42,011 nt of DNA from JAVBLG01 sp031553655. Lineage in GTDB: Bacteria; Desulfobacterota; Desulfovibrionia; Desulfovibrionales; Desulfovibrionaceae. Made by a program: the position numbers and the translations under genes. The stretch lies in NCBI GenBank assembly GCA_031553655.1, contig JAVBLG010000024.1, positions 1-42,011 of the forward strand, written 5' to 3'. A model generated the notes under the pieces. That model saw only the letters and a list, made by a program, of their open reading frames with translations. It searched no databases and was not told the origin of the DNA. This document shows, one piece after another, positions 15,664 to 23,735 of the stretch (positions within the stretch are counted from its first letter, which is position 1; each line of letters begins with the position of its first letter).

Positions 15664-17130
15664 CTAAAACTGGAAGTATATGTAGGTGGCGTTGCTGAAA
15701 AAGCGCATTACGCACACGCCGAAAATAGCCCCGGTGGCAATGGCCCAGGCCGAATTACTCCGCCAGTGCATAAAGGCGAAGCGCCCCGAAGGCACGTCGG
15801 GCGAGGTAGCCGGGTAGCCTCTGGCAGGGGTAAGATTTATTACCTTGGCCATAATTTCATTGCTGTTGGGGGCAAAACGCACCACAATCCAACCTATAAT
15901 CAGGTAAACCACCACCGCAAAGGGGTCGGCCAGTGATTGCCCCAGTCCGGCCACAGGGTTGAAGCATGATTCAAGAATGCTCATGGCCCCGCTAAAGGTT
16001 GTGGATCTGAAAGGAACCCAGGTCAGGTTGATGATCAAAAAGGTTACGATGATGGCCACATTATCGGGAATGCGGTCTTTGTTGCGCGGGTTGGAAGCCC
16101 AGAGCTGGTAAATCATCTGGAAAAATCCGTGCATGGCTCCCCAGAGAATAAACGTCCAGTTGGCCCCATGCCATATGCCGCCTATTACCATGGTGATGAA
16201 GGCGTTGAAATAGCGCCTCCAGGGGGCGCAGCGGTTGCCGCCGAGAGGAATGTAAATATAGTCCCTGAGCCAACGCGAAAGGGTAATGTGCCAGCGGCGC
16301 CAGAAGTCCACCACATTGAGCGATTTGTAGGGTGAAGCGAAGTTGGCCGGCAAAGGAATGCCAAGCATGGCCGAAACCCCTATGGCCATGTCGGAATATC
16401 CGGAAAAGTCAAAATAAATTTGTATGGTATAAGCCAGAGACCCAGCCCAGGCCTCAAAAGTGGTGATAAGCTTTCCGGCGTCAGCCGCATTAAACACCGC
16501 ATCGGCGTAAATGGCGAAACCGTCGGCTATGAGCAGCTTTTTGGCCATGCCGATCACAAACAGGGTCAACCCGGCCTTGAGGCACAGCGCAGTATTTTTT
16601 TCCGGTCCGGAAAAATAATGCATAACTTCTTCGCGGCGCACGATGGGGCCGGAAATAAGGCGAGGAAAGTAAGTTATGAACAGCAGATAATCAAAGAATG
16701 ACTCCTTGCTTTCACCGCTTTTATAAGTATCTATTATGTATGCCAGCTGCTGAAAGGTATAGAAGGAAATGCCCAGCGGCAGGGCTATTTTGAAAATCGG
16801 CAGGGAAAACCCGGCGGCATTGAGATTGTTGGCTATAAAAATATAGTATTTGAAATAGCCCAGTGAGAGCACATTGAGAACAACCCCGGTCCACAGCCAT
16901 CTTTTTTTACGCCGTGGTTCAGCTATCATTTTTTGGCAGACAAGCCAGCTGACCGCAATACTGAGCACAAGCAGCCCGAAAAAAGCAATGCTGTATTGCG
17001 CATAGAAATATATGGAAGCCAGAAGCAGAACCATGGCCGGGGCTTTGCCGCCTCTGGGCATGGCCACAAGGTGGTACACCAGAAGCACCACCACGAAGAA
17101 AATCATGAAGGTAAACGAATTATAGAGCAT
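15664..17130 (-). CDS. MBOAT family membrane O-acyltransferase (AlgI/PatA-like)
   Basis: Polytopic inner-membrane protein of 488 residues that carries acyl groups, usually acetyl, across the membrane for polysaccharide or peptidoglycan O-acylation. The family core is clear: FDFSGYSDMAIG (about 241-252), DFWRRWHITLSRWLRDYIYIPLGG (His281), and the catalytic-type His321 in GGIWHGANWTF. Long hydrophobic stretches run through the whole chain. Start ATG 17130 has a GGAGGTTCC site. It is first in a two-gene operon with the SGNH-like protein. Length and motifs match AlgI-type proteins rather than DltB, but absence of alginate genes means the substrate is open. Confidence 0.92.
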   Translation of the reverse strand: MLYNSFTFMIFFVVVLLVYHLVAMPRGGKAPAMVLLLASIYFYAQYSIAFFGLLVLSIAVSWLVCQKMIAEPRRKKRWLWTGVVLNVLSLGYFKYYIFIANNLNAAGFSLPIFKIALPLGISFYTFQQLAYIIDTYKSGESKESFFDYLLFITYFPRLISGPIVRREEVMHYFSGPEKNTALCLKAGLTLFVIGMAKKLLIADGFAIYADAVFNAADAGKLITTFEAWAGSLAYTIQIYFDFSGYSDMAIGVSAMLGIPLPANFASPYKSLNVVDFWRRWHITLSRWLRDYIYIPLGGNRCAPWRRYFNAFITMVIGGIWHGANWTFILWGAMHGFFQMIYQLWASNPRNKDRIPDNVAIIVTFLIINLTWVPFRSTTFSGAMSILESCFNPVAGLGQSLADPFAVVVYLIIGWIVVRFAPNSNEIMAKVINLTPARGYPATSPDVPSGRFAFMHWRSNSAWAIATGAIFGVCVMRFFSNATYIYFQF

Positions 17131-17206
17131 GGAACCTCCTTCCGTCCGCCGTGCCGGGTAGCGGGAATGAAGGCTACCGCCGCCGCCCGTGGCGCTTTTA
17201 TAATAT

Positions 17207-17722
17207 TCACGACATGTCTACACCAAACTCCAATATCAACTCTTTGTGTTCCGGGAAAAGCTCAATCAATTTTCCGGTCCGGCCAAGCTCAAAATCGGCA
17301 AAGTCAAAGCCCGGGGCTACAGTGCAGCCAACCAGCGACCACTCCGAGCTTTCCAGTGGCATAGCGCCGAACCAATGCCCTGCCGGAACGGTATATTGCA
17401 GAAATTCTCCGGCCGTAATGCTCGGGCCAAGAACAATTTCCCTGTGCTCGCCTTGCGGCGTAATCATTACCAGGCGCAAACCTGAACCAAGGTAAAAATG
17501 CCAGGTTTCGTCCTGTTTTATGCGGTGCAGGGCCGATTTTTCCCCGCCCGGCAAAAGATAAAGGATGGCTGTGGAATAGTGGCGCGCGCCTTTGAAGCCG
17601 GGCAGGCACTCGGCCGCGATCACTCCGTCGCTCTGATACGTTCTTTTGTACCAGCCGCCCTCGGGGTGGCGCGACATGCTGTAATGAGTAATAATATCGG
17701 CCATGCTCAAGTATTTTTTCAT
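17207..17722 (-). CDS. Cupin fold protein, DUF985 family
   Basis: A 171-residue single-domain cupin. The N-terminus HPEGGWYKRTYQS, the central SALHRIKQDETWHFYLGSGLRLVMI and the C-terminal APGFDFADFELG are hallmarks of the DUF985 (Cupin_5) family. The family's biochemical role is not established; some members are annotated as sugar epimerase- or sulfatase-like by fold only. The ATG at 17722 lacks a strong ribosome site; Met7 (MADIITHYS) is an alternative start. It lies 76 bp upstream of the MBOAT gene on the same strand and may share its transcript. A short hairpin (TGGGAA/TTCCCA) lies just upstream near 17750-17766. Confidence 0.85.
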   Translation of the reverse strand: MKKYLSMADIITHYSMSRHPEGGWYKRTYQSDGVIAAECLPGFKGARHYSTAILYLLPGGEKSALHRIKQDETWHFYLGSGLRLVMITPQGEHREIVLGPSITAGEFLQYTVPAGHWFGAMPLESSEWSLVGCTVAPGFDFADFELGRTGKLIELFPEHKELILEFGVDMS

Positions 17723-17860
17723 GCTTTATGACTAACTCAATAATCATGTCTTGGGAAGAGTTCCCAGGTTGTATATTTCACTTGAAGCTGGAGAAAGGCT
17801 GGAGTAAAGTTGGGGACATTATTTTAGACTTACATAATTTCGCAACATTTGGAGGAAAAT

Positions 17861-18844
17861 ATGGCTATTGAAGCCCCGGGAAGAAATTTGGCCATGGATC
17901 TCATCCGCGTTACCGAAGCCGCGGCCCTGGCTTCCGCCAGATGGCTCGGACGCGGTGACAAAGATTCCGGAGATGGCGCGGCGGTCAATGCCATGCGTCT
18001 CAGCTTTGAAACCCTGCCCATAAACGGTAAAATCGTCATCGGCGAAGGCGAAAAGGACAATGCTCCCATGCTGGCCAATGGTGAAAGGGTTGGCGGAGGC
18101 GGCATCGAGCTTGACGTGGCCGTGGACCCGGTGGAAGGCACCAGTCTTCTGGCTTTCGGCCGGCCTAATGCCATATCGGTTGTGGGCGCCGCGCCCGCCG
18201 GAACCATGTTCAATCCCGGTCCCAGCTTTTATATGCAGAAAATGGTCGTCGGCCGCGAGGCTCGCAATGCGATTGACCTTGATGCCCCGGTGCGCGACAA
18301 CCTGGCCAACATTGCCAAGGCTCTGGGCAAAACTGTGGAAGATTTGATTATCTTTGTGCTGGACAAACCCCGCCACGAAAAACTGATTCAGGAAATACGC
18401 GCGGCCGGAGCCAGAATTCAGCTGCATGCCGACGGCGACGTGGCCGGGGCGCTGATGGCCGTTGACCCGCGTTGCGAAATAGACGCCATGATGGGCACCG
18501 GAGGCACACCCGAGGGGGTTGTGGCCGCCTGCGCCATCAAGGGTGCTGGAGGGCAGATGCTGGCGCGGCTTGATCCGCAGTCTTATGTGGAAAAGGAAGC
18601 CATGAACGAGGCCGGAATTGACGACCGTGAAATACTCACCGTGAACAGCATCATCAAGAGTGATGATTGCTTTTTTGCCGCAACCGGCATTTCCGGTGGG
18701 GCTTTCCTGCGTGGCGTGCAATACACCGGACATGGGGCCACAACCCACTCGGTGGGCATACGCGGCAAAACCGGCACCTTGCGTTATGTGGAATCGTTCC
18801 ACAATATGGAAAGGTTGTCCAAGTTCAGCGCCGTAAAGTATTAA
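17861..18844 (+). CDS. glpX: Class II fructose-1,6-bisphosphatase
   Basis: Gluconeogenic phosphatase converting fructose-1,6-bisphosphate to fructose-6-phosphate, metal-dependent and structurally related to inositol monophosphatases. The 327 residues match GlpX length. Signature segments are VIGEGEKDNAPML, VAVDPVEGTSLLAFG (metal-binding Asp/Glu and DPxEGT), and KCEIDAMMGTGGTPEGV-like sequence (here RCEIDAMMGTGGTPEGVVAA). ATG 17861 is preceded by GGAGG at a five-base spacing; an in-frame TTG at 17849 overlaps that site and is unlikely. The 114 bp upstream hold a possible promoter (CATAAT near 17833). A secreted protein gene follows 61 bp downstream. Confidence 0.95.
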   Translation: MAIEAPGRNLAMDLIRVTEAAALASARWLGRGDKDSGDGAAVNAMRLSFETLPINGKIVIGEGEKDNAPMLANGERVGGGGIELDVAVDPVEGTSLLAFGRPNAISVVGAAPAGTMFNPGPSFYMQKMVVGREARNAIDLDAPVRDNLANIAKALGKTVEDLIIFVLDKPRHEKLIQEIRAAGARIQLHADGDVAGALMAVDPRCEIDAMMGTGGTPEGVVAACAIKGAGGQMLARLDPQSYVEKEAMNEAGIDDREILTVNSIIKSDDCFFAATGISGGAFLRGVQYTGHGATTHSVGIRGKTGTLRYVESFHNMERLSKFSAVKY

Positions 18845-18905
18845 AAAAACAAAATTAAAATTGCTATAGGTTAGCTTTTGCCAACGGCGAAACTGCCAAG
18901 GTTAT

Positions 18906-19406
18906 ATGAAATTACAAAATTACGATCTGAAATCCCTGGCCGCCTGCCTGATGCGGGCGGCCAAAAGGGTTTTGCCGCTACTGCTCATCGCCTTGCTGCT
19001 CCAGGTTCAAACCGTTCGGGCGGCTGGCGTATATGATAACCAACCTCCTTTCACTCGCAAGGAACTGTCTGATTTTATCGAGCTTCTTCCTCAATTCAGG
19101 GCCTGGGCCAAAGCCGAGCGCGAAGATTCCCACCCCAAGGTAAACGGAAAGGGGCAGGCTGATTTTCTCTTTTCCCCCAAGGCCGCTGCCTGGGTGAAGA
19201 GCAAGGGCTGGGAGCCGCCGCGCTTTTTCTGCGTAATGGGCCGCGCCGCCGCCGCTTTGTATATCGTGGCCGAAGGCAATGAGCTGCCCACCAACTACCC
19301 CAAGGATATGCCCAAGGTAAGCCAGGAAGAGCTGAATCTGGTGCGGGGCGACTTGTCCAGACTGCTAAAGGCCGGAAGCGAGACGCCGCAACAGCTCAAG
19401 AAATAA
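18906..19406 (+). CDS. Hypothetical secreted protein
   Basis: A 166-residue protein that I do not recognise as a named family. The N-terminus is basic with a hydrophobic core and a signal-peptidase-like site (VLPLLLIALLLQVQTVRA-AG, cleavage after about residue 40). The mature part is mostly helical, with ELSDFIELLPQFRAWAKAER, a middle AAAWVKSKGWEPPRFFCVMGRAAAALYIVAEG and a charged C-terminus. One Cys is visible in the mature part. An AAGG ribosome site precedes ATG 18906. It is on the same strand as glpX, and the gene after it (AraC) starts 91 bp later beyond a small hairpin (GCCTTTC/GAAAGGC, 19451-19471). Function unknown. Confidence 0.75.
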   Translation: MKLQNYDLKSLAACLMRAAKRVLPLLLIALLLQVQTVRAAGVYDNQPPFTRKELSDFIELLPQFRAWAKAEREDSHPKVNGKGQADFLFSPKAAAWVKSKGWEPPRFFCVMGRAAAALYIVAEGNELPTNYPKDMPKVSQEELNLVRGDLSRLLKAGSETPQQLKK

Positions 19407-19497
19407 ATTTTCGGGCTTTTTTTCCAGTCGGTAGTTTGATAAACCTGCGGGCCTTTCAGAATGAGAAAGGCTGTAAAATACGCGGGCTATTTTTGCT

Positions 19498-20352
19498 ATG
19501 AAAGATAAAGCAAGTTGCAAAACCGGGCCTGAGGCCAGGCAGAGTTTTTTTGTTCCGGCCCAGGCTCCGTTTCTGGAAATCAGAACCACTCTGGACAGCG
19601 TTTTACCGTATGCGGAGCACTTTCATCGGGATTTTTCCCTGGGAATCATCCTTGACGGGCGCACCTGCTTTTTGCTGGATGGGGCGCTACATGTGGCGGA
19701 AAAAGGCGACATGGTCATCATATCTCCAGGCCGGACGCACAGCTGCAACCCTCTTGACGGAAAAGCGCGAAGCTACCATATGTTGTTTATCGATCCGGCC
19801 TGGGTTTGGACGGCTGTGGGGGGCGCTAAAGAAACTTCCTGTCGGTTCAGGGAGTGCGGCCCCGTTGTAAGAGACTTCGAGCTGTTCGAAGAGACTGTCA
19901 GCATGATTGAATGCGCCCGTTCCTCTTGGTATGACGCCTCAAGCGCTCTGAGACAGCTGTTGTTTAAGCTGAATAAATTTTATGGCCCTTTCCGCGCGGA
20001 CGGGGAAAATCATCCGGATGTTTCGCCAAACAATTGGCCTGGCTGGCCGGGGATTGCCGATGAGTATGAAAGATTCCCCTCAGTAACCCGTATGGCTGAA
20101 AGCGCCGGGATAAGGCGTGAGAGCTTTTCCCGCGCTGTTCACCGAAAAACCGGCCTGCCTCCCGTCAGATATCTGCATTGCCTGAGGCTTGAAAGAGCTC
20201 GACGTATGCTGCGCCGAGGCTCGACTGTGGCCGAGGCCGCGGTTGCTTCCGGTTATGCGGATCAGAGTCATTTTCATCGCATGTTCCTGAAATTTTTTTC
20301 CGTAACCCCCGGCTGCTATCGCAAGGGCGGGTCACATTCGTACAAGAAATAG
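19498..20352 (+). CDS. AraC family transcriptional regulator
   Basis: A 284-residue regulator with an N-terminal cupin-type sensor region (about 20-150: PYAEHFHRDFSLGIILDGRTCFLLDG, KGDMVIISPGRTHSCNP) and a C-terminal double helix-turn-helix (about 195-280: VTRMAESAGIRRESFSRAVHRKTGLPPVRYLHCLRLERARRML-type, then VAEAAVASGYADQSHFHRMFLKFFSVTPGCYR). The layout matches the AraC regulators that precede LysE-type exporters in many proteobacteria. The lysE gene begins 63 bp downstream on the same strand, so it is the likely target. No clear ribosome site precedes ATG 19498. The inducer is probably an amino acid or analogue exported by that protein, which is inference. Confidence 0.92.
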   Translation: MKDKASCKTGPEARQSFFVPAQAPFLEIRTTLDSVLPYAEHFHRDFSLGIILDGRTCFLLDGALHVAEKGDMVIISPGRTHSCNPLDGKARSYHMLFIDPAWVWTAVGGAKETSCRFRECGPVVRDFELFEETVSMIECARSSWYDASSALRQLLFKLNKFYGPFRADGENHPDVSPNNWPGWPGIADEYERFPSVTRMAESAGIRRESFSRAVHRKTGLPPVRYLHCLRLERARRMLRRGSTVAEAAVASGYADQSHFHRMFLKFFSVTPGCYRKGGSHSYKK

Positions 20353-20415
20353 CCTGTGTAGACCGCTATTGTCTTCCCGGGCGGATCAATCCGCCTTCAA
20401 AGGAGACAACAGCCT

Positions 20416-21063
20416 ATGTCAGACATTCTTTTCCAACTTGTGCCGGCATCATTCCCAGCTTTGGCTCTGGTCCACTTTCTGGCGTTGCTCAGCCCCGGCC
20501 CGGACTTTTTTATGGTAGTCGGCCATGCCGTGCGCGGCCGTTTGAGTGGTACAGTATTTATATGCGCGGGCATTGCCCTGGGTAATGCCGCCTATATTAT
20601 TCTTTCCGTGGCCGGATGGTCGGCAATCAGGCACTCACCTACTCTTTATCGCTGCATGGAGCTGGCCGGAGCAGCTTATCTGGCCTGGATGGCCGTGATG
20701 CTGCTTTGCTCCGCAAGACGAAATTCCGGTCCTTGTGTCAAGGACGCGGAAAGGCGATTGCCCCCTGGAAAACAACTGCTGGCCGGACTGGGCTCCGCGT
20801 TGCTCAACCCCAAAAACGCCGTTTTTTACCTTACGCTCATGACGGTGATTATCGGGCCGGAAGCCACGTTTGCTCAACAGGTTTTCGCCGGGGTCTGGAT
20901 GACCTTGCTGGTATTTTTGTGGGATGCGGGGTTGGCTGCCGTAATATCCCTTCCCGGCACTCAGAAGATTTTACGCGAAAAAATTCCGCTGGTCGAAGGC
21001 CTGGCCGGTATGGTGCTTGTTCTCCTGGCGGTTTCTCTTGTTGTTTTCCCTTTTGGAGGGTGA
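20416..21063 (+). CDS. LysE/RhtB family amino acid exporter
   Basis: Inner-membrane exporter of amino acids or related compounds, 215 residues with about six hydrophobic segments. The N-terminal LALLSPGPDFFMVVGHAVRGRLSGTVFICAGIALGN segment carries the family SPGPD and GxxxGxxxG pattern; LLAGLGSALLNPKNAVFYLTLM is the second family block. ATG 20416 follows an AAAGGAGA site. It sits behind the AraC regulator and 16 bp before the rtcB start, whose GGAGG lies just past the lysE stop, so lysE and rtcB are likely cotranscribed. A short hairpin (GGCGGA-TCAA-TCCGCC) lies near 20381-20396 in the leader. Confidence 0.93.
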   Translation: MSDILFQLVPASFPALALVHFLALLSPGPDFFMVVGHAVRGRLSGTVFICAGIALGNAAYIILSVAGWSAIRHSPTLYRCMELAGAAYLAWMAVMLLCSARRNSGPCVKDAERRLPPGKQLLAGLGSALLNPKNAVFYLTLMTVIIGPEATFAQQVFAGVWMTLLVFLWDAGLAAVISLPGTQKILREKIPLVEGLAGMVLVLLAVSLVVFPFGG

Positions 21064-21079
21064 TTGGAGGTTTGTGCCC

Positions 21080-22300
21080 ATGGTGTTCAAATACAGAGAA
21101 ACTCCCGCTCCCTGGCAACAATGGGGCGACGAGCGTATGGAAGAATCAGCCATCAGGCAAATGGAAAACGCCTGTTCCCTGCCTGTTGCCGTGCGCGGCG
21201 CGCTGATGCCCGACGCGCACACAGGCTACGGATTGCCCATAGGCGGAGTGCTGGCGGTGAAAAACGCCGTTATTCCCTATGCCGTGGGCGTGGACATTGC
21301 CTGCCGTATGCGCCTTTCAGTTGTGGATATGCCTGTATCCGCCCTTATTTCCCGGCGCGAGAAGCTGATCGCCGCCATTGAAAGGGAAACCCGTTTTGGA
21401 GTGGGCGCAAAATTTGAGGGGCGCGACAAGCGCGAGCATCCGGTTATGGACGAAGACTGGCACGTCAGCGCTGTGACCAAAGCCAACAAGGACAAGGCTC
21501 GAATGCAGCTTGGATCCAGTGGCGGAGGCAATCACTTTGTGGAGTTTGGCGAACTTCATCTGGATACTCCGGCTCAAATCGGAAAATCTGTTCTGGAGAA
21601 AGGAGTGTACCTGGCCCTGTTGAGCCATTCCGGCAGCCGGGGAACCGGTGAGGCTGTGGCAACCAATTACAGCAAGCGGGCCATGGAACTTCGGCCTGAC
21701 CTTCCGGACAAAATTAAGCATCTGGCCTGGCTGAATCTAAAAGAGGCTGACGGTCAGGAATATTGGAAGGCCATGGAACTTATGGGGCGCTACGCGGCGG
21801 CCAACCATGAGCTGATTCACGGCCATGTGCTGCGCGCCCTGGGCGTACAGGCCGTAACTTATGTGGAAAACCATCACAATTTCGCCTGGAAGGAAACACA
21901 TGGCGGAGAAAACGTTATTGTGCATCGCAAAGGCGCTACTCCGGCGGGCAAGGACATTATCGGCATTGTGCCCGGCTCCATGGGGACTCCCGGATTTGTG
22001 GTGCGCGGCAAGGGTAATGCGTATTCGCTAAACTCCTGCTCGCACGGGGCCGGTAGGATAATGAGCCGCACGGCGGCCCTCAAGGGGCTTAACCGCAATG
22101 CTGTAATGGCCCATCTGAAAGAATGTGGTGTTGAGCTTATTTCCGGCGGGCTGGATGAAGCGCCCATGGCCTACAAGGACATACATGCCGTTATGGCCGC
22201 TCAGGCGGATCTTGTGGACATTTTGGCCCGCTTTGAGCCCCGGCTGGTCAAAATGGCTCCCGACGATGGCAGGGGCGGGAAAAAGAAGAAGCGCAAGTAA
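21080..22300 (+). CDS. rtcB: RtcB-type RNA-splicing ligase
   Basis: Manganese- and GTP-dependent ligase that joins RNA ends bearing 2',3'-cyclic phosphate or 3'-phosphate to 5'-hydroxyl ends. The 406 residues carry the family motifs in order: MPDAHTGYGLPIGG (43-56), GVDIACRM with metal-binding Cys75, SSGGGNHFVEFG, SHSGSRGTG, VENHHNFAW, and SCSHGAGRIMSR with the guanylylated His near residue 322. ATG 21080 is nine bases after a GGAGG; reading further upstream would run over the lysE end. The C-terminus is Lys-rich (GGKKKKRK). It is linked to lysE by a 16-bp gap and is convergent, with a 20-bp gap, to a YoeB-YefM RNase toxin module. RtcA, RtcR and Archease genes are not in the window. Confidence 0.95.
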   Translation: MVFKYRETPAPWQQWGDERMEESAIRQMENACSLPVAVRGALMPDAHTGYGLPIGGVLAVKNAVIPYAVGVDIACRMRLSVVDMPVSALISRREKLIAAIERETRFGVGAKFEGRDKREHPVMDEDWHVSAVTKANKDKARMQLGSSGGGNHFVEFGELHLDTPAQIGKSVLEKGVYLALLSHSGSRGTGEAVATNYSKRAMELRPDLPDKIKHLAWLNLKEADGQEYWKAMELMGRYAAANHELIHGHVLRALGVQAVTYVENHHNFAWKETHGGENVIVHRKGATPAGKDIIGIVPGSMGTPGFVVRGKGNAYSLNSCSHGAGRIMSRTAALKGLNRNAVMAHLKECGVELISGGLDEAPMAYKDIHAVMAAQADLVDILARFEPRLVKMAPDDGRGGKKKKRK

Positions 22301-22320
22301 AGGCTGTAGTTTTTTGGGAG

Positions 22321-22593
22321 TCAACGTTTATCGTAATGATAGCGACACTGCACAATAGTCAGGGTGTCGGATGTTTCATCCCAGGCATAGACAAGGCGAT
22401 GTTCGTGATCGATGCGGCGCGACCAGAAACCGGCAAGCTGGAATTTCAAGGCTTCCGGCTTGCCTTCGCCCTCAAATGGCGTGCGCATGGCGGCGGTAAT
22501 CAGCAGGTTGACGCGCCTGCACTTTTTTTTGTCGTGCTCCTGCCAATACAGGTAATCCTCCCAGGCTTTGGGAGTCCAGCTCAGCAGGGCCAT
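22321..22593 (-). CDS. yoeB: YoeB/Txe family ribosome-dependent mRNA endonuclease toxin
   Basis: A 90-residue toxin that cuts mRNA in the ribosomal A site when freed from YefM. The sequence follows E. coli YoeB closely: WEDYLYWQEHDKKK, RTPFEGEGKPEALKFQL, GFWSRRIDHEHRLVY and CRYHY. Residues equivalent to the catalytic E46, R65 and H83 are Glu47, Arg66 and His86, so it looks active. The start codon overlaps the antitoxin stop by one base (TAATG), the usual order with the antitoxin first. Its 3' end faces rtcB across 20 bp. Confidence 0.95.
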   Translation of the reverse strand: MALLSWTPKAWEDYLYWQEHDKKKCRRVNLLITAAMRTPFEGEGKPEALKFQLAGFWSRRIDHEHRLVYAWDETSDTLTIVQCRYHYDKR

Positions 22594-22868
22594 TATGCGC
22601 CGTCTCCATCGGGAATGTCGGCGAGTGGGCGCGTTACAGCTTTGCCTTGTTGTAGTTCGGCAATGCTTTCCAGCAGCCGCTCGGCATTGGCCGGGCTGCG
22701 CAGAAGGTGCGCGGTTTCCTGAATGCTGTTATATTCGTCGAGAGACATCAGCACCACTGGCCGGGCCTTTCTACGGGTAATAACCACAACGTCGCTGTCG
22801 TTGCAGACGCTGTCCATAAGGGAGGCCAGATTTTTTCTGGCTTCAGAATAGTTGATGGCGTCAAGCAT
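22593..22868 (-). CDS. yefM: YefM/Phd family antitoxin
   Basis: A 91-residue antitoxin and autorepressor. The N-terminus MLDAINYSEARKNLASLMD and the strand VVVITRRKARPVVLMSLDEYNSIQET are the Phd/YefM DNA-binding fold; the C-terminal part (LLRSPANAERLLESIAEL) is the toxin-wrapping helix. ATG 22868 follows GAGAGGTG; a longer frame reaching 22901 would start inside the operator and is rejected. Upstream lies a palindromic operator with TGTAC-type half sites, as known for YefM-YoeB control. It is translationally coupled to yoeB. Confidence 0.95.
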   Translation of the reverse strand: MLDAINYSEARKNLASLMDSVCNDSDVVVITRRKARPVVLMSLDEYNSIQETAHLLRSPANAERLLESIAELQQGKAVTRPLADIPDGDGA

Positions 22869-22881
22869 AATTACACCTCTC

Positions 22882-22918
22882 TTGTACAAAAAATAGTACA
22901 AATATTCGTATTTGTCAA
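22882..22918 (-). promoter_or_regulatory. yefM-yoeB promoter and palindromic operator
   Basis: An inverted repeat TTGTAC-N8-GTACAA (22882-22901) lies just before the antitoxin leader. On the minus strand a -35 TTGACA (22913-22918) and a -10 TATTTT (22889-22894) are separated by 18 bp, so the operator covers the -10. YefM proteins are known to bind TGTACA-cored palindromes, which fits autoregulation by the antitoxin-toxin complex. Confidence 0.7.
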
Positions 22919-23070
22919 TCTTGAGTGAACGCCCTACTCAAATCGCGCAAGTTCTGCGATTCATCACCTTAACCGGATGGTTTTGTTAATATGCAAAATG
23001 AGATGCGTCAGCCCTGTACGCCTTTCGTCAATGGTTGACTAAGGCGGCGGTCAGGGCGTAATAATAACGC

Positions 23071-23715
23071 ATGACTAAAAAACCAAATAATTATATTTAC
23101 CGTTACTTATTGTTTTTATTGGGTATATTTTTTATGACCCTGGGTATTGCGCTGACCACAAAGGCCGATTTGGGCACTACTCCCATTGCCTCTTTGCCTT
23201 ATGTGGCAAGCCTCGGACTGGGCGCGAGCATGGGTATTTTTTCTTTTGTGATGAATATGGCCCTGGTAATAATGCAGGTTGCCGTAATGCGCAAAAAATT
23301 CCCCAAAATTCAATACCTGCAAATACCCGCGTCAGTATTTTTCGGTCTGTTCATCGACTTTTTCATGAACATGTTGCCCACGGCTTCCGGGGGGGTATAT
23401 GCGCACAAGCTGCTGTTTCTGGCGGCGGGCACTGTTGTGCTGGCCTTTGGCGTCTTTATGTCGGTCAGCGCCAATGTGGTGGTAATGCCGGGAGAAGGGG
23501 CGGTTATGGTTCTGTCGCTTATTTCGCGGCGGGATTTCGGAATAATGAAGGTAATTTTCGATTCAACCCTGGTCTTTACAGCTATAGCCCTTTCGCTTGT
23601 ACTTTTCTACGACTTCAAGGGCGTGCGGGAGGGCACGCTGATTTCGGCCTTTACCGTGGGCTTTATTGTGCGGTTTTTCTTTGGATTGCAAAAGAAGTTT
23701 GCAACCGGGAGATAA
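23071..23715 (+). CDS. YczE/YitT-like integral membrane protein
   Basis: A 214-residue protein with about five or six membrane helices. The N-terminus FLLGIFFMTLGIALTTKADLGTTPIASLPYVAS is the family hallmark (GIAL-KADLGTTP), and the later VSANVVVMPGEGAVMVLS block is also conserved in the YczE-type DUF6198 group. Its role is unproven; relatives are annotated only as membrane proteins. ATG 23071 has a poor ribosome site. It is a single gene between the toxin-antitoxin promoter region and hairpin element copy 2, which lies just after its stop. The 150-bp leader to 22919 shows nothing else clear. Confidence 0.85.
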   Translation: MTKKPNNYIYRYLLFLLGIFFMTLGIALTTKADLGTTPIASLPYVASLGLGASMGIFSFVMNMALVIMQVAVMRKKFPKIQYLQIPASVFFGLFIDFFMNMLPTASGGVYAHKLLFLAAGTVVLAFGVFMSVSANVVVMPGEGAVMVLSLISRRDFGIMKVIFDSTLVFTAIALSLVLFYDFKGVREGTLISAFTVGFIVRFFFGLQKKFATGR

Positions 23716-23735
23716 ATTAGAGCCTTGTGTGGAGG

